Shown: positions 1 through 4,676 of the stretch, one piece after another
How the letters are laid out: the number at the start of each line of letters is the position of its first letter
How positions within the stretch are numbered: the first letter of the stretch is position 1
NCBI GenBank assembly: GCA_946480525.1
Contig: CAMLLA010000288.1
Span: forward strand, 1-5,388
DNA: 5,388 bases
DNA from: an uncultured Asticcacaulis sp.
GTDB lineage: Bacteria > Pseudomonadota > Alphaproteobacteria > Caulobacterales > Caulobacteraceae
Reading direction: 5' to 3'
Translations under genes and position numbers: made by a program
The notes under the pieces: model-generated
What the model saw: the letters and a program-made list of their open reading frames with translations, nothing else
Told to the model about the DNA's origin: nothing
Databases searched by the model: none

Positions 1-120
1 CGCTCTACACGGTCGCTAAAGCGCACTAACGTCGGTTTCTTCGCTTTTACGCATGTACCCTTGCGACGTTGAGGGGCTAAGGGACTGAATCTCGCTTCTT
101 TGGTGCATCAACACAACTGT
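1..120. other. Non-coding left margin with a 7-bp inverted repeat
   Basis: No convincing gene is seen in these 120 bases, which lie just downstream of the RelA/SpoT-domain gene stop. AACGTCG at 28-34 and CGACGTT at 64-70 form a perfect 7-bp inverted repeat around a 29-base spacer, and a small CGCT/AGCG hairpin lies near 14-23. Neither is followed by a T-run in the direction of the operon, so a classical intrinsic terminator is not supported. A short minus-strand frame (about 30 codons, stopping near 15) has no other support. Confidence 0.3.
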
Positions 121-1089
121 TTAAGCGAGTTTAACAATCTTAGGATGTCCCGCCGACATCCATAATGGCAGTTCCATGTCACTATGGATGACAAGCTGAG
201 CCCGGACATGTCGACGTCCAAGCTGCTTTTGCAGGTCTAAGCCTGTGTCGTTCGCCAATGCTTGTACGGTGAAAGCATAAGGTGAAAGATTGGCAGGTAG
301 AAGCCCAATGCGCCGCTTCTCTCTTTCAATCAGGTCCTTGAATGCATTTGCACGGAGGTCACATACTTTTAGTGCAGTGAGAATATTTTCCGCCAGCCTT
401 TTCATATCCTTCGGCAACTGGTGTGGTGACCAGATTTCATTCAAATATTGAATCAATTTCAGAATATCTGCGGTTAATTCGTCACGCTTAGCGACAGCGG
501 TTGCGTCGGCAAGCTTGTTAGCCTCCGATATTGCGATCTCCGCATGCTCCAGCATCGCCTTAACTTGGAAGGCAATTCTTTCCCGCGCCCAGCTAACGGA
601 CTCGCTTTTATATATAAGGTCATGGGTAGCGACACCCCAAGCGTGTTGAAGAATAGTTTTTATCTGTATCTCAAATAATAAACCATCAAGGTCGCTGTCT
701 TTTACCGAATTTGAAGGTCTTTGATTAACATACAGTCTTAGGTCGTCGAAAACGAAGCTTGATGCATGCTTGTGTGTTTCACTGTCAACCTTCGGTCGAC
801 GCTGATCAACGGCGTATAAATTTTGCACGAGTTGTTCCGCTCGCTCAATTTGATCGAGCGTAGGGACTACGATGGTGCACGCGAAAAAGTCTTCGAGACG
901 TTCGGGGGTGGATACACGACCAGTCTCGATCTTTAAAGCAAAGCTCTCTTCTGATTTGAGCCGGTGAGTAAAGAACCACCCATTTTTTTCGACTTCAGGC
1001 TTTAGAAATGCACGAACGTCTTCGGAAAGGCGTTGATACAGTTTCTCACTTTCCCCAAATAATTCCCGAACAGATCTAACTATTTTCAC
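121..1089 (-). CDS. RelA/SpoT-domain protein (putative nucleotide pyrophosphokinase, toxSAS-like)
   Basis: Single-domain RelA/SpoT synthetase-fold protein, 322 residues from the chosen GTG start. Seen: the ATP-site pattern R43-x-K45-S46-x-x-S49-x-x-x-K53, the metal-binding acid D67 in RLEDFFACT, E140 in FEIQIKT, and the closing pattern Q-H-A-W (148-151), H156 and Y160-K161. Family knowledge: these elements transfer pyrophosphate from ATP to GDP/GTP, or to tRNA 3' ends in some toxic members. There is no HD hydrolase and no TGS or ACT domain. The usual G-Y-x-S-x-H segment, whose Tyr stacks on guanine, is not recognisable; H106-K107-H108 followed by SSF stands about there, and the usual Arg after the metal Asp is T72. 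Residues 166-322 are a mostly helical tail of unknown role. An ATG at 1131 would add 14 residues, but that start has only a weak AAGG, whereas the GTG follows GGAGG with a 9-base spacer. It overlaps the upstream DUF262 gene by 14 bases (56 with the ATG), suggesting coupling. The domain is secure; the substrate is unknown. Confidence 0.87.
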   Translation of the reverse strand: MKIVRSVRELFGESEKLYQRLSEDVRAFLKPEVEKNGWFFTHRLKSEESFALKIETGRVSTPERLEDFFACTIVVPTLDQIERAEQLVQNLYAVDQRRPKVDSETHKHASSFVFDDLRLYVNQRPSNSVKDSDLDGLLFEIQIKTILQHAWGVATHDLIYKSESVSWARERIAFQVKAMLEHAEIAISEANKLADATAVAKRDELTADILKLIQYLNEIWSPHQLPKDMKRLAENILTALKVCDLRANAFKDLIEREKRRIGLLPANLSPYAFTVQALANDTGLDLQKQLGRRHVRAQLVIHSDMELPLWMSAGHPKIVKLA

Positions 1090-2158
1090 GAGGCGAAGCC
1101 TCCAGACCCAAAACTCCAACTCTGAGCGCATCGTGTCGCCTTAACCTCGGCATGCTATCGGTACTGGCTCCCCGAATATAAGCAGCGTAATTAGCAACTG
1201 CTTGCTGGTAACTATCACCGGCAACCTCGATATCTTGTTTGCTCACATTACCTAAGTTCCCCGTACAGGCTTTCATGAAGCCCAAGTACTTTTCAGCAAA
1301 ATCGTGGTTCTGAAAAACCAGTTCTTTTTCGATAATTAGCAAAGACCAAAGACTATATAAATTACCTTGAACTTTCAAATACTCTTTCGCCTGCACATCT
1401 CTTTGAAGGATTTTTCGGATCTCATCTTTAGCAAAGTTAATATCAAAGATAAAATCATCTTCTACGAAAAGTTCATTTTCCGCAATGTCATCATATTCAG
1501 CATAAAGATCGTCAATTTTGTCTTGGTCAAAACCTGAGATCTCTCTATTTATTACCACAGCAAATAGCTCTGATAAAAACTGCACGTCAGCCATACGCTT
1601 TGATCTAGCCGCAGTTACAAGGCCAATATCTTTCCATTCGGCTTTGTCAGCCTCTGCTTCCACAGTTCCTATAAACCAACCGTCATACTTGGCATGCCGC
1701 ATTTCTTGTGGGGTTAACTTTCGGGCGTTTCGATTTATACGGTCGAACGTATTACGAATGGCCGCCTCACTTGCATCAGGGAGCATTTCAACGATCAGGA
1801 CGTAATTCCAAAATGCTTCCCGTGCATTTCGATCGAAGTCCTTCCATCGCTTTTTTCTCAAATTTGGATCGGGAAAATCCTCGGGCACCGCGACTTTGCC
1901 ATCTCGGAACATAATGATCGTCTGCAAGCGCTGCTTACCGTCAACAACGTGATAGGTAGGTCGACCATTGTCGTCCAAAGTTTTGTGTAGGAATACGGGT
2001 GGTGCGGGATGGTTGCTCAAAATCGTGTCGATGAAATATCTTCGATCACGCGGAGACCATACGCTGCGCCTCTGATAGGGGGGCTCAAGGTTCAACTGTT
2101 GCCGATCATACAGGTCCAAGAACCATGTGATGTCTTGGGTGGTTAACGATCGCGCCAT
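1076..2158 (-). CDS. DUF262 domain protein (GmrSD N-terminal/ParB-like fold), no nuclease domain seen
   Basis: A 360-residue protein whose first half is a clear DUF262 domain. Motifs: P26-P27-Y28-Q29-R30-R31-S-V-W34 near the N-terminus, V-V-D73-G74-K75-Q76-R77-L-Q-T (the D-G-Q-Q-R signature with Lys for the first Gln), and F138-D-R-I-N142 followed by L-T-P-Q-E-M-R. In known families (GmrSD, SspE, BrxU) this ParB/sulfiredoxin-like fold binds or hydrolyses nucleotides and controls a fused or partner DUF1524 HNH nuclease. Here residues about 180-360 look helical and show no H-N-H pattern, so no nuclease is visible. ATG at 2158 is preferred: a longer frame from 2251 adds 31 residues unlike the family, and 2158 is preceded by a G-run (GGGGG, 7-8 bases upstream). 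The gene is AT-richer than genes to the right. Its end overlaps the RelA/SpoT-domain gene, so the two are probably co-transcribed. Inferred role: sensor, regulator or antitoxin of that enzyme; not shown by sequence. Confidence 0.85.
   Translation of the reverse strand: MARSLTTQDITWFLDLYDRQQLNLEPPYQRRSVWSPRDRRYFIDTILSNHPAPPVFLHKTLDDNGRPTYHVVDGKQRLQTIIMFRDGKVAVPEDFPDPNLRKKRWKDFDRNAREAFWNYVLIVEMLPDASEAAIRNTFDRINRNARKLTPQEMRHAKYDGWFIGTVEAEADKAEWKDIGLVTAARSKRMADVQFLSELFAVVINREISGFDQDKIDDLYAEYDDIAENELFVEDDFIFDINFAKDEIRKILQRDVQAKEYLKVQGNLYSLWSLLIIEKELVFQNHDFAEKYLGFMKACTGNLGNVSKQDIEVAGDSYQQAVANYAAYIRGASTDSMPRLRRHDALRVGVLGLEASPRENS
1099..1103 (-). promoter_or_regulatory. Ribosome binding site deciding the RelA/SpoT gene start
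   Basis: On the minus strand GGAGG lies 9 bases before the GTG at 1089, inside the last codons of the DUF262 gene. It is the best Shine-Dalgarno match near this gene start and favours the GTG over the upstream ATG at 1131, which has only AAGG about 8 bases away. Confidence 0.6.
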
Positions 2159-2542
2159 GACTATGCCCCCGAGTCGAATACAAGCATTGAATGCATAGCT
2201 AAGGTTGAAATTATCGCAACTGTTTCCTGCTATTTGGCAGGCCGGTGTCATCCGCTCTTCGTCAACGGCACTTTATAGATCCTAGATCGAAAACCGGCAC
2301 TGTAAGTTTCTTCCGCCCAGCCCAGTCGCCAAGGCTCCTTGCAGCCTGCGTGTTGGCTCGAGTCCGACCCCGGGGCGTCAGGATCACGGAGCCGGACCTG
2401 TCATTGCGACGGGAGATGTAGCCGCCAGTGGTTGGTGCCAAGTCGCAGGCGAAGGTATCCAGTATATTCAGCCGCCGTTCTAGTAGCTTTAGTCTACCAA
2501 TCGGCGCACCCATTGAAAATAATGACTCCGGTCTATAGCAGC
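2159..2542. other. Gene-poor junction between AT-richer module and GC-rich chromosome
   Basis: About 380 bases with no gene I can support. The left 100 bases are AT-rich and form the operon leader. From about 2260 the composition is mixed. A minus-strand frame (2262-2558, 98 codons) starts within the acetyltransferase gene, has no good ribosome binding site, and its product matches no family I recognise; it could be a remnant or chance. At 2352-2368 GTTGG, a loop CTCGAGT and CCGAC form a 5-bp stem with a 7-base loop that resembles a tRNA T-arm (C for the usual first T), followed by the palindrome CCCCGGGG (2368-2375). No complete tRNA could be folded around it. The region probably holds one border of the inserted module. 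Confidence 0.4.
2161..2198 (-). promoter_or_regulatory. Nested inverted repeats in the leader of the DUF262-RelA/SpoT operon
   Basis: CTATGC at 2161-2166 and GCATAG at 2193-2198 are perfect complements. In the minus-strand transcript they would pair just before the ATG at 2158 and bury the spacer next to the G-run that serves as ribosome binding site. Inside, GCATT-G-AATGC (2184-2194) is an odd-centred palindrome that could be an operator half-site pair. Either reading would give control of this operon at translation or transcription; the repeats are short and may be chance. No clear -35/-10 pair was found upstream. Confidence 0.3.
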
Positions 2543-2977
2543 TTACAACGTCTTCCACATCCTGACGTGCGGGATGGTCACTTCGGTGAACACGACACCA
2601 TCCGTCTCATACCCCAGCCGCGCGTAAAAGCTCTGTGCCGTCTGGCGGGCAGCAAGGATGATTTCGGTGATGCCGTTGCGGCGGGTGTGGTCTTCGAAGG
2701 CGGCGACCAGTTGCGCGCCGATGTTCTGCCGGCGCATGTCGTCGGCGACGGCCATCTGACGTAGCTTGACCTTGCCGGGCGCATAGGGCGTCATCACCAC
2801 GGTGGCGACGAGGCGGTCGCTGTCAAACGCTCCGAAGTGCGTGTCGGCGCCTTCGCGCGCCAGGTCCTCAGGTGAAAAATCGAGGCCAAGCGGCGTGCGC
2901 AGAACGGCGCGGCGCAAATCCACGCAGGCCTGGTATTGCGGTGTGCCATATCCGATGACACGGATGTCGAGGCTCAT
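2543..2977 (-). CDS. GNAT-family N-acetyltransferase
   Basis: A 144-residue single-domain GNAT protein, a normal length for the superfamily. The acetyl-CoA pyrophosphate-binding motif A is visible as L72-R-Q-M-A-V77 (beta strand 4) followed by R82-R-Q-N-I-G-A-Q-L90, where Asn85 stands for the usual middle Gly of R-G-x-G-x-G/A. Motif B is A109-A-R ... A114-Q-S-F-Y118-A-R-L-G-Y123, typical of the C-terminal helix and strand. The substrate cannot be told from sequence; small GNATs act on amines, amino-acid derivatives or protein N-termini. The ATG overlaps the stop of the upstream YjbR-family gene by 4 bases (ATGA), and no good ribosome binding site precedes it, so translation probably depends on coupling to that gene. 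Cytoplasmic: no signal or membrane segment. Confidence 0.9.
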   Translation of the reverse strand: MSLDIRVIGYGTPQYQACVDLRRAVLRTPLGLDFSPEDLAREGADTHFGAFDSDRLVATVVMTPYAPGKVKLRQMAVADDMRRQNIGAQLVAAFEDHTRRNGITEIILAARQTAQSFYARLGYETDGVVFTEVTIPHVRMWKTL

Positions 2978-3318
2978 TCGAATGGCTCAAGTTCCGCCTG
3001 CACGCGCTTGGGCAGGGCCTTGCGGATGATACGGTAGGATTCGGCGATGCGGTGGCGCACCTCCGCATCGGGCGTATCGAGGGGCAGGTAGACCCAGGAC
3101 TTGTGCATATAGGGCGCCTTTTCGGCAGCGCCGCTTTCGATCAGCATTTCGGCGGTTTCCACGTCCGGCGTCTTGACCGACACGCCCTTGTTGATCGCGC
3201 CGGTGACGGCGAACATCTTGCCGCCGACCTTCCAGCAATCGTGGCCGCCGCCCCAGGGATCGGAGACCTCGGCGCCGGGCAGGGTGGCGCAAAACGTGTT
3301 GACGAAACTGTGGCTCAT
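2974..3318 (-). CDS. MmcQ/YjbR family protein
   Basis: A 114-residue protein with the full-length signature of the MmcQ/YjbR (CyaY-like fold) family: D20-P-W-G-G-G-H-D-C-W29-K-V-G-G-K34-M-F-A near the N-terminus, the central K-T-P-D segment, A68-P-Y70-x-x-K73-x-W75-V-Y-L, and S94-Y95 in the last helix. Members are often annotated as DNA-binding on structural grounds, but no biochemical role is established. The ATG at 3318 is chosen because GGAGG (3325-3329 on the minus strand) lies 6 bases before it; the in-frame ATG at 3324 would abut that site, and an ATG at 3426 would add 36 residues foreign to the family. It is the first gene of a two-gene unit with the GNAT acetyltransferase, divergent from the cysteine hydrolase gene. 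Confidence 0.9.
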   Translation of the reverse strand: MSHSFVNTFCATLPGAEVSDPWGGGHDCWKVGGKMFAVTGAINKGVSVKTPDVETAEMLIESGAAEKAPYMHKSWVYLPLDTPDAEVRHRIAESYRIIRKALPKRVQAELEPFE

Positions 3319-3340
3319 GCTCATCCTCCGCTTGTGGGAA

Positions 3341-3369
3341 CTTGTAGGCGCAGCGGGGATTGCGCGCAA
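3341..3369 (-). promoter_or_regulatory. Candidate sigma-70-type promoter for the YjbR-GNAT unit
   Basis: On the minus strand TTGCGC (3364-3369) and TACAAG (3341-3346) are separated by exactly 17 bases. They match the -35 and -10 consensus at about three and four of six positions. A start about 7 bases downstream would leave a leader of roughly 16 bases holding the GGAGG. The -35 box overlaps the ribosome binding site of the divergent leader peptide. Weak boxes in GC-rich DNA, so tentative. Confidence 0.3.
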
Positions 3370-3379
3370 GGAGGGGGAG

Positions 3380-3430
3380 ATGGAGACAGCCATACACAGG
3401 CATTCCGAGCGGCTGGATAGGTTCATCTGA
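3380..3430 (+). CDS. Putative 16-codon leader peptide overlapping the cysteine hydrolase gene
   Basis: A short frame reads METAIHRHSERLDRFI and stops. Three things support real translation: AAGGAGG at 3368-3374 sits 5 bases before the ATG and is the strongest ribosome binding site in the window; the TGA stop (3428-3430) overlaps the ATG of the next gene by one base (TGATG), the classic termination-reinitiation arrangement; and the downstream gene has only a poor site of its own (GGATAGG, about 8 bases away). The peptide is charged, with two His and three Arg, and resembles no family I know. The likely role is to load ribosomes for the downstream gene, or to couple its expression to translation of the leader. 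It could also be a chance purine-rich stretch. Confidence 0.5.
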   Translation: METAIHRHSERLDRFI

Positions 3431-4086
3431 TGCGCCGGGGACCGTGGGTATGGATCGCCTTACTGATCATGCTGCTGGTCGCCGTCTGGCGCTGGTTTTC
3501 GCATGCCCCGAAATGGCGGGAAGGCGATCTGATCTTCCACACCTCACGCAGCGGCCAGTCAACCGCCATCGCCGCCGCGACGCTCAGCGCCTATACGCAC
3601 ATGGGTATATTGGCCAAACGCGGAGACCGCTGGGTCGTCATCGAAGCCGCCGGCCCGGTCAAGGAAACGCCCGTAAAGGAATGGATCGCGCGCGGCCGGT
3701 TTGCGCGCTACGCCGTCTACCGCCATCCCGGCCTGACAGCTCAGCAGACCCGCACCGTACTGAAAAGCGCACGCGCCTTGAAAGGCCGGCCCTACGACCT
3801 GTTCTTCTCGTTCCGCAACGACGCCGTCTATTGCAGCGAACTGGCCTGGCTGGCCTATAAAGAGGCCGGCGTACCGGTCGGCCACGTGCAGACGGTTGGT
3901 TCGCTCTATGTCGGCAACGGTTTCGCGGACCGCCTGATCAAGGCGCGTGGCGGCCGCGATGTCGATTGCGCCGGGCTGGGAGCGGATGCCTGCCGAAAGG
4001 TGATCCTCAGGCGTGAACTGGTCACGCCGGTCGCCATCGCGCACGATCGCAGTCTCAAGCAGGTCTACTCGAACTACCCGCTATGA
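3430..4086 (+). CDS. YiiX/YebB-like permuted papain-fold cysteine hydrolase (NlpC/P60 clan)
   Basis: A 218-residue protein with one N-terminal hydrophobic helix (about 6-21) after a short basic start, so it is probably anchored in the inner membrane with the enzyme domain outside. The domain shows the YiiX/YaeF-type permuted order: G32-D-L-I-F36 strand, the S-A-Y-T-H57-M-G-I-L segment with the likely catalytic His, W68-V-V-I-E72-A as a possible third polar residue, the P121-Y-D-L-F segment, and Y134-C135-S-E137-L with the likely nucleophile Cys. In this family the order His then Cys is reversed relative to papain. Members are thought to hydrolyse amide or ester bonds in peptidoglycan-, peptide- or lipid-type substrates; the substrate here is unknown. 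The tail (173-218) carries C180 and C188, possibly a disulfide. The start is bounded by an in-frame TAG at 3418-3420. It is probably coupled to the leader peptide just upstream and possibly co-transcribed with the lipoprotein gene 60 bases downstream. Confidence 0.87.
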   Translation: MRRGPWVWIALLIMLLVAVWRWFSHAPKWREGDLIFHTSRSGQSTAIAAATLSAYTHMGILAKRGDRWVVIEAAGPVKETPVKEWIARGRFARYAVYRHPGLTAQQTRTVLKSARALKGRPYDLFFSFRNDAVYCSELAWLAYKEAGVPVGHVQTVGSLYVGNGFADRLIKARGGRDVDCAGLGADACRKVILRRELVTPVAIAHDRSLKQVYSNYPL

Positions 4087-4122
4087 GGCATATGGCGTCT
4101 TTATGCCTGGCCGGGATATGCC
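4087..4122 (+). promoter_or_regulatory. Alternative hairpins between cysteine hydrolase and lipoprotein genes
   Basis: Immediately after the hydrolase stop, GGCATAT (4087-4093) can pair perfectly with ATATGCC (4116-4122), or its first six bases can pair with TATGCC at 4102-4107. The two pairings exclude each other; a third small stem, GGCGT (4094-4098) with ATGCC (4103-4107), nests inside the first. No T-run follows. It may be an mRNA processing or stability element, or an attenuator-like switch before the lipoprotein ribosome binding site at 4134-4139. Confidence 0.35.
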
Positions 4123-4146
4123 TTCGCGGACATAAGGAGCCACCGC

Positions 4147-4575
4147 ATGAAGTTCGCCGTCATCACCGTCCTGTCCCTGTCGTTCGCAGCCGGCCTTGCG
4201 GCCTGTTCGCCGCAGAACGCCGCCGACCATTCGGCCAGTTCGGCCGCGGAATCGGCCGCCGTCTCCATGGCGTCGGAACAGGCGGCGTCGACCGTGGCGA
4301 TCGATCCGTCGGCTTTTACCGGCAAGTGGACCGGGCCCGAAGGCACGGCGCTGACCATCACGCCCCAGGGCTCCGACTATAAGGTCACGGTGCAGAACCT
4401 GGATGGACCACGCGACTTCACAGGCTCGGCGGCCGATGGCGGCATCCAGTTCCTGCGCGACGGGCAAACCTTTGTCATCCGCCCCGGCAGCGGTGAGGAA
4501 ACCGGCATGAAGTGGCTGGCCGACAAGGACAATTGCCTGATCGTGGCAGCGGGTGAGGGCTACTGCCGGGACTAA
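4147..4575 (+). CDS. Small outer-membrane-type lipoprotein of unknown function
   Basis: A 142-residue secreted lipoprotein. The signal peptide is short: K2, a hydrophobic run (4-16), then the lipobox L17-A-A-C20. Ser at +2 predicts transport to the outer membrane by the Lol rule known from enterobacteria. Residues 21-50 are a Ser/Ala/Glu-rich low-complexity linker, encoded partly by repeated TCGGCC units (4231-4257). The C-terminal 90 residues look like a small beta-rich domain beginning F57-T-G-K-W61-T-G-P, with C130 and C140 possibly forming a disulfide. The F-x-G-x-W start recalls lipocalin-like or other small beta-barrel folds, but I cannot place it in a family. The start is well set: AAGGAG (4134-4139) lies 7 bases before the ATG. 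It follows the membrane-anchored hydrolase by 60 bases on the same strand, so a shared envelope role is possible but unproven. Confidence 0.82.
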   Translation: MKFAVITVLSLSFAAGLAACSPQNAADHSASSAAESAAVSMASEQAASTVAIDPSAFTGKWTGPEGTALTITPQGSDYKVTVQNLDGPRDFTGSAADGGIQFLRDGQTFVIRPGSGEETGMKWLADKDNCLIVAAGEGYCRD

Positions 4576-4646
4576 GACCGAAGCATCTCAGCTCATGTCG
4601 TGCGGTAATTTACGCCCGTTAGACGCATAAGGCTCCGCGTGTTAGG

Positions 4647-4670
4647 CTCTCCCCCGGGAACAGGGGAGGG
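4647..4670 (+). promoter_or_regulatory. Hairpin covering the ribosome binding site of the membrane protein gene
   Basis: CTCTCCCC (4647-4654) can pair with GGGGAGGG (4663-4670) around an 8-base loop, giving an 8-bp stem with one G-U pair. The right arm contains the Shine-Dalgarno sequence GGAGG (4665-4669), 7 bases before the ATG at 4677. Folding would hide the site, so translation may need heat, a helicase or a bound factor, or the fold may be transient. The stem is directly visible; the regulatory reading is inferred. Confidence 0.4.
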
Positions 4671-4676
4671 CGGCAA

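Noticed and set aside
2159..2251. N-terminal extension of the DUF262 protein to an ATG at 2251
   Set aside because: The 31 added residues do not look like the family, and the ATG at 2158 begins directly before the domain with a G-run upstream.
2352..2375. Complete tRNA gene around the T-arm-like hairpin
   Set aside because: No complementary acceptor arm, D-arm or anticodon arm could be found at the right distance on either strand, and no CCA end follows.
2262..2558. Minus-strand 98-codon frame between the DUF262 and acetyltransferase genes
   Set aside because: It starts inside the acetyltransferase gene, has no good ribosome binding site and its product resembles no family I know; described only as part of the junction.
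2339..2764. Plus-strand 141-codon frame overlapping the acetyltransferase gene
   Set aside because: Most of it is antisense to a clear GNAT gene and its product has no recognisable domain.
3360..3860. Plus-strand 166-codon frame within the cysteine hydrolase gene
   Set aside because: An Arg/Pro-rich product typical of an out-of-frame reading of GC-rich coding DNA; the YiiX-like frame explains the region.
3559..4044. Minus-strand 161-codon frame opposite the cysteine hydrolase gene
   Set aside because: Antisense shadow without domain or ribosome binding site; the plus strand carries the family motifs.
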